Positions 56,512 to 64,000 of a DNA stretch of 64,000 bases are shown piece by piece (the first letter of the stretch is position 1; every line of letters starts with the position of its first letter). Source of the stretch: Myxococcus virescens (lineage in GTDB: Bacteria; Myxococcota; Myxococcia; Myxococcales; Myxococcaceae); contig NZ_FNAJ01000002.1 of the NCBI RefSeq assembly GCF_900101905.1, positions 558,001-622,000 of the forward strand. The letters are read 5' to 3'. Below the pieces are notes generated by a model, which had not been told where the DNA came from, searched no databases, and worked only from the letters and a program-made list of their open reading frames with translations. Both the position numbers and the translations under genes were made by a program.

Positions 56512-57702
56512 ATGCCTACCGACTTCCTGTTCACGTCTGAATCCGTCACTGAAGGCCACCCGGACAAGATCGCCGACCAGATCTCCGACGGTGTGCTGGA
56601 TGCCATCATCGCCAAGGACCCTCAGGCGCGCGTCGCCGTGGAGACGCTCGTCAAGACGGGCCTCGCCATCGTCGCGGGTGAGGTGACGACGAACTGTTAC
56701 GTGGACATCCCGAAGCTCGTCCGCAGCACCATCTGCCGCATCGGGTACACCGACAGCTCCATGGGCTACGACGGCAACACCTGCGGCGTCATGGTGGCCA
56801 TCGAAGGCCAGAGCCAGGACATCGCCCGGGGTGTCGACAACAAGAAGGACCAGGGCGCCGGCGACCAGGGCATGATGTTCGGCTTCGCCTGCGATGAGAC
56901 GCCGGAGCTGATGCCGGCCCCCATCCACTACGCGCACGCCATCACCCGCCGCCTGGCGGATGTGCGTCGCAAGCAGCACCCGTGGATCCGCCCGGACGGC
57001 AAGAGCCAGGTGACGGTGGAGTACCGCGACGGCCGCCCCGCCCGCATCGACGCGGTGGTGGTGTCCACGCAGCACTCCGATGAGGTCTCCAACAAGAAGA
57101 TCCAGGAGGCCATCCGCGAGGACGTCATCGCGAAGGCGCTGCCCAAGAAGCTCATCGACAACAAGACGAAGTTCTTCATCAACCCCACCGGCCGCTTCGT
57201 GGTGGGTGGCCCCATGGGTGACTCCGGCCTGACGGGCCGGAAGATCATCGTGGACACCTACGGCGGCATGGGCCGTCACGGTGGCGGCGCGTTCAGCGGC
57301 AAGGACCCGTCCAAGGTGGACCGCTCGGCCGCGTACATGGGCCGTCACATCGCCAAGACGGTGGTGGCCGCGGGCCTGGCCCGGCGCTGCGAGGTGCAGG
57401 TGTCCTACGCCATCGGCGTGGCCGAGCCCGTCAGCGTCATGGTGGAGACCTTCGGCACCGCCACGGTTCCGGAAGAGCGCATCGCCCTGGCCGTCCGCAA
57501 GACGTTCGGCCTGCGTCCGCGCGAAATCACCGAGTACCTGAACCTGCTGCGGCCCATCTACCAGAAGACCGCCGCCTACGGCCATTTCGGCCGCACGGAG
57601 AAGGAGTTCACCTGGGAGCGCGTCGAGGAGAAGAAGGACGCGCTGCGGGATGCCGCCAAGAGCGCCACGCCGTCAGGTGGCCGCCGCCTGAAGGCCGTCT
57701 GA
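56512..57702 (+). CDS. metK: S-adenosylmethionine synthetase
   Basis: A 396-residue enzyme that makes SAM from methionine and ATP. It has the ATP-binding [12 protein letters not shown] (15-26), [12 protein letters not shown] and GGGAFSGKD motifs, all complete. It works in the cytoplasm as a tetramer. ATG 56512 is the family start. It faces the convergent ahcY, so the two enzymes of the SAM cycle adjoin. Two hairpin terminators follow. Confidence 0.98.
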   Translation: MPTDFLFTSESVTEGHPDKIADQISDGVLDAIIAKDPQARVAVETLVKTGLAIVAGEVTTNCYVDIPKLVRSTICRIGYTDSSMGYDGNTCGVMVAIEGQSQDIARGVDNKKDQGAGDQGMMFGFACDETPELMPAPIHYAHAITRRLADVRRKQHPWIRPDGKSQVTVEYRDGRPARIDAVVVSTQHSDEVSNKKIQEAIREDVIAKALPKKLIDNKTKFFINPTGRFVVGGPMGDSGLTGRKIIVDTYGGMGRHGGGAFSGKDPSKVDRSAAYMGRHIAKTVVAAGLARRCEVQVSYAIGVAEPVSVMVETFGTATVPEERIALAVRKTFGLRPREITEYLNLLRPIYQKTAAYGHFGRTEKEFTWERVEEKKDALRDAAKSATPSGGRRLKAV

Positions 57703-57763
57703 GGCAGGGCGCTTCAATTCGGCCCTCGCGCTGCCTCACCGGCGCGTGAGGGCTTGTAAGCAC

Positions 57764-57803
57764 ACGGGTCGTCTCCATCAGAAGGAGGCGGCCCGTTGTG
57801 TTT
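57764..57803 (+). terminator. First metK terminator hairpin
   Basis: A 13-pair stem, ACGGGTCGTCTCC with GGAGGCGGCCCGT (two G-U), 7-base loop, followed by TGTGTTT. It lies 62 bases after the metK stop and fits a factor-independent terminator on the plus strand. Confidence 0.82.
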
Positions 57804-57844
57804 CCGCCTGGGCGCTTCGCTGGCGCGTGAGGGCCCGCAACAAG

Positions 57845-57884
57845 ACGGGCCGCTTCCCAGCGAGGGAGGCGGCCCGTTGTGTTT
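57845..57884 (+). terminator. Second (duplicated) metK terminator hairpin
   Basis: A perfect 14-pair stem (one G-U), ACGGGCCGCTTCCC with GGGAGGCGGCCCGT, 5-base loop, and TGTGTTT. It backs up the first terminator and protects against read-through into antisense of ahcY. On the minus strand it has no T-run, so it would not end ahcY well. Confidence 0.82.
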
Positions 57885-57973
57885 CAGCCTGAGCGTTACT
57901 CGCGCCCGTGATGCCTGGCGCTTGGGCGAGGCCCTCGCCCCGGTGCAGGCGGGCGAGGGCGACAGCGGACCGC

Positions 57974-59404
<1,431 letters not shown>

Positions 59405-59498
59405 GGCAATGGCTCCTGGTCCAGCGGGCGCGGCGTTCCGGGCTCGGGGAAGTTCGGTGTGAATGCTGCGACGACTCACCCTCGCAAGAGACGCGTAC

Positions 59499-59566
59499 AG
59501 GTGAGCGCCGTTGGGTGATTCCGCTTCGAGCCTGGGGCCGGGTCCGGCCTCGCAGCGCTCCTCGAA
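59499..59566 (-). promoter_or_regulatory. SAH riboswitch in the ahcY leader
   Basis: On the minus strand the leader contains TTCGAGGAGCGCTGC, then AGGCTCG, then AACGGCGCTCAC, in the order and spacing of the known S-adenosylhomocysteine riboswitch. GAGCGC at 59555-59560 pairs with GCGCTC at 59503-59508 for the main helix. It ends about 95 bases before the ahcY ATG. Published SAH riboswitches turn ahcY on when SAH builds up; that is expected here. Assignment is by eye but the match is strong. Confidence 0.93.
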
Positions 59567-59576
59567 GTCAGCGGGG

Positions 59577-59605
59577 AACCTACGAAAAGGACCCCTTCAT
59601 TTCAA
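59577..59605 (-). promoter_or_regulatory. Candidate sigma-70 promoter of ahcY
   Basis: On the minus strand TTGAAA (59605-59600) and TAGGTT (59582-59577) with a 17-base spacer stand just upstream of the riboswitch. A start about 7 bases further would put the riboswitch at the very 5' end of the mRNA, as usual for this element. The -10 is weak (3 of 6). Confidence 0.5.
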
Positions 59606-59667
59606 CGAGAGACTGCCGCCCCCGGGGGCAGGCGGACAGCCTGCTCCATCCACTTCCAGACGCCCAC

Positions 59668-60138
59668 CTAGCGAGGGAACGTGGCGAGCGTGAGGGACTC
59701 GGGAGGGACGGCCAGCTCCCTGGGCGCCAGCGCCACGCCGGACAGGTAGCGCCAGCCGGTGCCGTCGTGGCGGAAGTCGGAGCGCTCCACGAAGGAGCGG
59801 TCCTTTCCCTTCTCGAACACCTTGGCGAAGAAGAGCACCTGCGCCAGTCCGTCCGCGTCCGGTTCCCGGCGGTCCATCACCACCAGCTTCGGGTACTGGT
59901 GCGCCTGGGCGAAGGCGCGCAGCTCGCGCAGCACCTCGTCCTGGGGCCGCGCGCGGTCGGGGTGGCTGGGGTGCAGCGTCTTCCACAGCCAGGCCACCTC
60001 GCGCAGGGCGAAGGCGCTGTAGCGGCTGCGCATGAGTCGCTCGGCGTCGGGCGGCTCGGCCTCGCCTCGGTGGAAGGGCGCGCAGCACTCGCGGTAGCGC
60101 AGGCCGGAGGAGCAGGGACAGAGGGGGGCAGGGGGCAT
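59668..60138 (-). CDS. YchJ-like (UPF0225) protein with N-terminal SEC-C-type zinc motif
   Basis: A 156-residue protein. The N-terminus has Cys7, Cys9, Cys18 and Cys19 (L-C-P-C-S-S-G, R-E-C-C), the SEC-C-type zinc motif. It is followed by the YchJ block A-E-R-L-M-R-S-R-Y-S-A-F and a NTF2-like fold ending in a W-R-Y-L strand. The function is unknown. ATG 60138 is the natural start. It is divergent from uppP over 114 bases. Confidence 0.88.
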   Translation of the reverse strand: MPPAPLCPCSSGLRYRECCAPFHRGEAEPPDAERLMRSRYSAFALREVAWLWKTLHPSHPDRARPQDEVLRELRAFAQAHQYPKLVVMDRREPDADGLAQVLFFAKVFEKGKDRSFVERSDFRHDGTGWRYLSGVALAPRELAVPPESLTLATFPR

Positions 60139-60252
60139 GGTGCGGTCCGAGCCTACCCGGCCCGCGCGGGCCGTGGGTGTTCGTGCGTACAGAGGCGGTG
60201 GAACGCCCTTGCTGGGCGGGGAGAGCAGGCATACATCCGGGGGCCGCACCCT

Positions 60253-61146
60253 ATGAGCCTCCTCGAAGCCATCGTCCTGGGTCTGGTCCAGGGTCTCACG
60301 GAGTTCCTTCCCATCAGCTCCACGGCGCACCTGCGCATCGCGCCGGAGCTGTTCGGCTGGAAGGACCCGGGCGCGGCGTACTCGGCGGTCATCCAGCTGG
60401 GCACGGTGGCGGCCGTGCTCATCTACTTCCGCAAGGACATCGTGTCGCTGGTGGCGGCCTTCTTCCGGGGGCTGGCGCGGCGCGAGCCCTTCGGCACGCT
60501 GGAGGCGCGGCTGGCGTGGTTCGTCCTGGTGGGCACGTTGCCTGTTGGCATCGCCGGGCTGACGTTGAAGAAGTTCATCGAGAACGAGTTCCGCTCGCTC
60601 TACGTCATCTCCGGAAGCCTCATCGTGCTGGCCCTCATCCTCCTCTACGTGGAGAAGCGGGCCTCGCACCAGCGGACGCTGGCGGACATGCGGTGGAAGG
60701 ATGGCATCCTCATTGGCATGTGGCAGGCGCTGGCGCTGATTCCGGGGGCGTCTCGCTCTGGCACGACGCTGACGGGCGGCCTGTCGCTGGGGCTCAAGCG
60801 CGAGGATGCGGCACGCTACTCGTTCCTGCTGTCCATTCCGGCCACCACGCTGGCGGGCGTCTTCGAGCTCAAGCACCTGCTGGAGGCGGAGACGCGGCCT
60901 TCCGCGATGGCGCTCTGGGTGGGGACGCTGGTGGCCTTCGCGTCGGGCATGGCGGCCATCGCGTGGCTGTTGCGCTTCCTGCGCACGCGGACGACGTTGG
61001 TGTTCGTCGTCTACCGCGTGGCGCTGGGCGTGCTGCTGCTGGTGCTGCTCCAGACGGGCACGCTGAGCCCGATGTCGGGCACGGAGAACGTGGAGGTCCC
61101 TGGCAAGCCGGGGACGCCGCCGGTGGAGAAGCAGATTACCGACTAG
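60253..61146 (+). CDS. uppP: Undecaprenyl-diphosphate phosphatase (BacA/UppP)
   Basis: A 297-residue inner-membrane enzyme that recycles undecaprenyl pyrophosphate, the lipid carrier of cell-wall synthesis. Both family motifs are complete: Glu17 in G-L-T-E-F-L-P-I-S-S-T-A-H-L (14-27) and PGASRSGTT (164-172). About eight helices are present. The last ~25 residues are a hydrophilic tail (VEVPGKPGTPP). ATG 60253 is chosen from the family start; the frame is open upstream. Confidence 0.96.
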   Translation: MSLLEAIVLGLVQGLTEFLPISSTAHLRIAPELFGWKDPGAAYSAVIQLGTVAAVLIYFRKDIVSLVAAFFRGLARREPFGTLEARLAWFVLVGTLPVGIAGLTLKKFIENEFRSLYVISGSLIVLALILLYVEKRASHQRTLADMRWKDGILIGMWQALALIPGASRSGTTLTGGLSLGLKREDAARYSFLLSIPATTLAGVFELKHLLEAETRPSAMALWVGTLVAFASGMAAIAWLLRFLRTRTTLVFVVYRVALGVLLLVLLQTGTLSPMSGTENVEVPGKPGTPPVEKQITD

Positions 61147-61164
61147 CGTGAGAGGACGTGGGCC

Positions 61165-61758
61165 GTGAGTGTGGAGGCGCTGTTCCAGACACTGGAGTCA
61201 CGGCTGTCCTCGCGGCCGGCGCGTGAGGTGTACTTGCCGGGGTGGACCTTGCGGGAAGCCTCGGTGCTGGTGCCGGTGTTCGAGCGGGACGGCGTGCCCC
61301 ACGTGCTCTTCACGCGCAGGCCCGCGACGCTGCGGACGCATGCGGACCAGTACAGCTTCCCGGGGGGAGGCCGCGACCCCGAGGACGCGACGCCCCTGCA
61401 CACGGCGCTGCGCGAGACGGAAGAGGAGCTGGGCATCGACCGGCGCGGCGTGCGGGTGCTGGGCATGCTGGATGAAGTGCCCACGATTTCGCAGTACCGG
61501 GTGCGGCCCTTCGTGGGGGTGATTCCCGGGGACGGGAAGTACCGGCCGAGCGCGGAGGAGGTGGCCTTCATCCTGGAGGTGCCACTGTCGGGGCTGTTGG
61601 ACCCGTCCATCCTCCGCGTGGAGCAGAAGGAAATCATGGGGGCGGAGCGGGACCTGTACTTCTACACGTATGGGACGCACGTCATCTGGGGCGCGACGGC
61701 GCGCATCCTGCGCGACTTCCTGAACCACGTGACGCAGGTGCCTGGCGGGGTGGGGTAG
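61165..61758 (+). CDS. Nudix hydrolase, probable CoA pyrophosphatase
   Basis: A 197-residue protein with an intact Nudix box (67-91, G-G-x5-E...R-E-T-x-E-E-L-G) and, just before it, L-F-T-R-R-P-A-T-L-R-T-H-x-D-Q-Y-S-F-P-G-G, the signature of the CoA-cleaving subgroup (NudL/PCD1-like). It would hydrolyse CoA or its oxidised forms. GTG 61165 follows an AGAGG site. It lies 18 bases after uppP and is convergent with the sitI-like gene. Confidence 0.88.
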   Translation: MSVEALFQTLESRLSSRPAREVYLPGWTLREASVLVPVFERDGVPHVLFTRRPATLRTHADQYSFPGGGRDPEDATPLHTALRETEEELGIDRRGVRVLGMLDEVPTISQYRVRPFVGVIPGDGKYRPSAEEVAFILEVPLSGLLDPSILRVEQKEIMGAERDLYFYTYGTHVIWGATARILRDFLNHVTQVPGGVG

Positions 61759-61770
61759 GGCGCCGTCGCG

Positions 61771-62328
61771 TCAGGGCAGGCGGGTCCGGAACTGGAGCCA
61801 GGGGACGAGCTCCGGGTGCTTCTGCTCCACCTGTGTCTTGGGCAGGGCATGGGCCAGGGTGTTGAGCGCGTTCTTGAGTCTTCGCATGACGAGGAGCTTC
61901 TCGATGGGGATGGCGCGGAAGTCTTCCTGCGCCAGTGCCATCCATCGTGACGCTTCCTCCAGCGACATCGTCGTGAGGCGCTGGATCCACGCGACGATGG
62001 GCTCGGAGTCGAGGACGGGGTCACCTTCGCGTTCGCCCAATTCGGAGATCAGTCCTGCCCGCAAGTTCATCGCCGAGAGCATGAATGAGTGCTCTGTAGC
62101 TCCCAAGGGAGGTTGTTTCGCGAGGGCATCGTAGATGCGAAGGGCGACGTGGGCCCAACCGGGGCTTCTTTCCTCGCGCGCTCTCGCTGCGATGGTGAAC
62201 GCAAAGACATCCCAGTTGAAGGGCTCGCCTTCAATGGGCCCACCCAGGGTGACCCTGTCGAGCCATGGATTCACTTTCGAGAGGGGCCATTCCAGGACGT
62301 CGTCAAACAGGTCACGAGTCGGGTTCAT
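61771..62328 (-). CDS. SitI-like immunity protein candidate
   Basis: A 185-residue soluble protein without signal peptide, mostly helical, with no family I recognise. It begins 11 bases after the sitA stop. In SitAI cassettes the gene directly after sitA encodes the cognate cytoplasmic immunity protein. Its base composition is visibly less GC-rich than the surrounding genes, as is the toxin end of sitA, which fits acquisition as a toxin/immunity unit. The function is inferred from position only. Confidence 0.75.
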   Translation of the reverse strand: MNPTRDLFDDVLEWPLSKVNPWLDRVTLGGPIEGEPFNWDVFAFTIAARAREERSPGWAHVALRIYDALAKQPPLGATEHSFMLSAMNLRAGLISELGEREGDPVLDSEPIVAWIQRLTTMSLEEASRWMALAQEDFRAIPIEKLLVMRRLKNALNTLAHALPKTQVEQKHPELVPWLQFRTRLP

Positions 62329-62339
62329 TGGGCAGGTCC

Positions 62340-63698
62340 CTACGGGAACAAGATACCGGCTCGGGAGAAGGCCTGTCTGCCGATTTCCAGCGCTCTGGCA
62401 CTCGTGGCTGAGGGAGCCCCGAAGAGGTAGTGGCCACTGTGAGGCGTGATCTCCACACCTGTGCGTAGCATGCCATGGGCGGCGATTTCAGCTTCGCCTG
62501 CTGCGAGCACTGGGCGTCCTCCGCTGGCGACCGCGTGCGAGATTTCTTTTGTTCGCCATGTGTGAGGGACAATCAGCAATTCCCCCTCCGCAGTCACCAC
62601 CCACTTGATGGAACCGTTGTTCACATACCGTAGAAAGTCGGGGTCTGTGACTCGGACGGGGCGAACGCCTACCAACCGCGCGATTTTCTGCTCGTTGTCC
62701 AATAGGTGGGGGCGTTGATTCTCAAGGAGCTTCGTGGGAGCGCCGTCCAAGGAGGAAGGCACGACTGCTCCTCCCTGGCCGCGAGCTGTCATGGCGACCG
62801 CATTGGGCGCGAGGCCCACGGTCATGACGCCCTCCGCCACGGTGATGGAGCGCACGCCCCCTGCCATCGCCGCGGATAGCCGGAAGCCCGCCTGAGTCTC
62901 GGCGGCCAGGGCCGCGCTGGCGAAGCCGGGAAGGGTGGGTCCCTTGGAGGCCATGCTCGCCGCCCCACCACTCAGCGCCGCCGTCAGCGCGAGGATGAGC
63001 ACGCGCGCTCCGTTCTCCCCCATGACTCGGCCGAAGCGGTGCCCCGCGTCCTCCAACTCCCGGAACGACTCCGCGCGGTCAGCGTCCGCCGACAGTCTCT
63101 GCCAGCCCTCCACGAGGCTCATGAAGGCGTCCACGCCGAGGTAGGCGAGGACGAAGGTCGTCAGTGCGACCGCGACGACCTTGGTCACGGGCTCCGGCGC
63201 GACGATGAGGAACATGTACGCGGCCATCGCCGACGTCAGCATCGCCTTGAGCGCGAGCGGGTTGACGACCTCCTTCACGGCGTCCTGTACACCGTCCCAC
63301 ACGTCATCCCAGGCGAAGGTGAGCGCCATCTGCCGGCGTGCCTTGGCATCCAGGAAGGAGAAGCCACCCTCCAGGAGCGTGAGGCACTCGCCAGGGCTGT
63401 CCTGTCGGGAGCACCAGGCGCCGTAGTCGTTTCTGGCACCTTGGGGCTCCGAATCCCACGACGCGAGCCGGACCCGTGGGCGCTCCGCCTCCTCTCGAAG
63501 GGAGAAGCGCATGTCGAGCACGAGCCGGGTCATCACCTTCCGGAACGCGCCTTCGTCCACTTCAACCGGCTTCGCGCCCTTCGGAGGGACGTAGACGATG
63601 GGCTCGCCCTGGCCCGTATCCAGGCGCACGACACGAGGTGTCGCGCAGCCCACGAGAAGCACGCTCAAGAGCAGTGCACCTGCTCCACGCAATGACAT
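62340..63698 (-). CDS. sitA: SitA-family lipoprotein toxin delivered by outer membrane exchange
   Basis: A 452-residue protein with lipobox LVGC (Cys18). Residues 19-310 match the conserved SitA body as I know it: ATPRVVRLDTGQGEPIVYVPP, D-Y-G-A-W-C, C-L-T-L-L-E-G-G-F-S-F-L-D, a hydrophobic stretch (about 155-190), and AGHRFGRVMG (218-227). The last ~135 residues (about 315-452) are a variable toxin domain with G-x-P-V-L-A-A-G-E and an S-G-H-Y motif (421-424). SitA toxins pass between kin cells by TraAB-dependent outer membrane exchange. ATG 63698 follows GGGGGA. The domain's activity is unknown. Confidence 0.88.
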   Translation of the reverse strand: MSLRGAGALLLSVLLVGCATPRVVRLDTGQGEPIVYVPPKGAKPVEVDEGAFRKVMTRLVLDMRFSLREEAERPRVRLASWDSEPQGARNDYGAWCSRQDSPGECLTLLEGGFSFLDAKARRQMALTFAWDDVWDGVQDAVKEVVNPLALKAMLTSAMAAYMFLIVAPEPVTKVVAVALTTFVLAYLGVDAFMSLVEGWQRLSADADRAESFRELEDAGHRFGRVMGENGARVLILALTAALSGGAASMASKGPTLPGFASAALAAETQAGFRLSAAMAGGVRSITVAEGVMTVGLAPNAVAMTARGQGGAVVPSSLDGAPTKLLENQRPHLLDNEQKIARLVGVRPVRVTDPDFLRYVNNGSIKWVVTAEGELLIVPHTWRTKEISHAVASGGRPVLAAGEAEIAAHGMLRTGVEITPHSGHYLFGAPSATSARALEIGRQAFSRAGILFP

Positions 63699-63809
63699 GT
63701 CGTCCCCCTGGCGTGTGCTCCGAACCCGCGGGAGCACTCGTCAGGAGTTAGCACCTGGCTCTGACGACCTGGGGAGGTCCGGAGGCAACGGACCTCCCTC
63801 CGTTGCGGC

Positions 63810-64000
63810 TCACGCCTTCTGCTTCTGCTCCAACTCAGCACGCAGCTTCTCTTCCCGCGCGCGCAGCTCCGGGGTGAACTCGGCGCCGAAGTCCTCGGCC
63901 TCGAAGACGGGGCGAATCTCCAGCTCCGACTCCTCGCCGGGCATGGGGGGCGGGCAGCGGCGCGCCCACTCCACGGCCTCTTCCATCGACTTCACCTGCC
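63810..64000 (-). CDS. YciI/DGPF-family protein, 5' truncated by the window edge
   Basis: Only the last 63 codons are visible. The V-K-S-M-E-E-A-V-E-W-A-R-R-C-P block and E-I-R-P-V-F-E-A-E-D-F-G match the C-terminus of YCII-related (DGPF) proteins. The end is a charged helix (R-E-E-K-L-R-A-E-L-E-Q-K). The function of the family is unclear. It lies upstream of sitA on the same strand. Confidence 0.75.
   Translation of the reverse strand, partial: QVKSMEEAVEWARRCPPPMPGEESELEIRPVFEAEDFGAEFTPELRAREEKLRAELEQKQKA

Larger units (their letters stand above)
57741..57900 (+). repeat. Tandem 81-base repeat carrying terminators
   Basis: GGCGCGTGAGGGC occurs at 57741 and 57822, and the hairpins after it start at 57764 and 57845, so two copies of an 81-base unit lie head to tail. 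A partial third copy begins at about 57892. The copies have diverged in the loop and lower stem but keep the pairing, so structure is conserved. Confidence 0.8.

Noticed and set aside
57741-57900. Tandem repeat as a CRISPR array
   Set aside because: Only two and a bit copies, each a hairpin with its own T-rich tail, and no cas genes.

Overview
The window is very GC-rich and coding-dense, with GTG starts, many 4-base ATGA/GTGA overlaps, abundant lipoproteins, several Ser/Thr protein kinases, a SitA-type lipoprotein toxin with its immunity gene and an Imm11 (DUF1629) protein. Together these point to a myxobacterium of the family Myxococcaceae (Myxococcus or a close relative). About sixty protein genes are supported. 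I saw no tRNA, rRNA, CRISPR array, IS element or phage module.

Layout. 0-9.5 kb: a truncated membrane protein, an orphan ABC ATPase, a membrane/spermidine-synthase-like fusion, a YoaK/DUF1275 protein, a HIT protein, hprK-rapZ, a small lipoprotein and a C39-like peptidase. 9.6-16.8 kb: a TPR Ser/Thr kinase and lipoproteins. 14-29.7 kb, minus strand: a long, tightly overlapped locus that looks built for beta-glucan use. It holds a carbohydrate-binding lipoprotein, a ROK repressor, a GH16 endoglucanase, an oligosaccharide/peptide-type ABC importer with one permease fused to one ATPase, a cytoplasmic GH1 beta-glucosidase, and a clan GH-A enzyme fused to a probable outer-membrane beta-barrel. Upstream of it lie a TonB-dependent receptor, a PEGA-domain protein and a Ser/Thr kinase (29.9-34.3 kb).

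34.4-41 kb: an Imm11-like protein with basic ends, an LpxH-like phosphoesterase, an SPFH protein paired with an unusual NAD-kinase-like protein behind twin palindromes, a lipoprotein resembling a protease pro-domain, a DUF6624 lipoprotein and a PrxQ peroxiredoxin. 41.3-45.9 kb: a complete mannose-family PTS (IIA, IIB, IIC, IID, HPr, EI). HPr keeps both the His and the regulatory Ser sites, and HprK is encoded 34 kb away at 5.9 kb. 46.5-49.3 kb: S14, L28 and L33 without zinc-ribbon cysteines, together with a CobW GTPase and DUF1826, as expected of a zinc-starvation operon. 49.5-56.3 kb: MgtC, an MXAN_6521-type lipoprotein, an RND exporter, a Gcr-like membrane protein and MlaC, which suggests an envelope lipid function.

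56.5-59.6 kb: convergent metK and ahcY of the SAM cycle. ahcY has a clear SAH riboswitch in its leader, and metK is followed by a tandemly duplicated terminator. 59.7-64 kb: a YchJ-like protein, uppP, a Nudix hydrolase, the sitA-sitI pair and a YciI-like gene cut by the window edge.

The most interesting items are the beta-glucan locus with its enzyme/barrel fusion, the SitAI cassette with a variable C-terminal toxin domain, the SPFH/NAD-kinase-like pair with its paired operators, and the zinc-related ribosomal operon with an unknown 58-residue coupled ORF.
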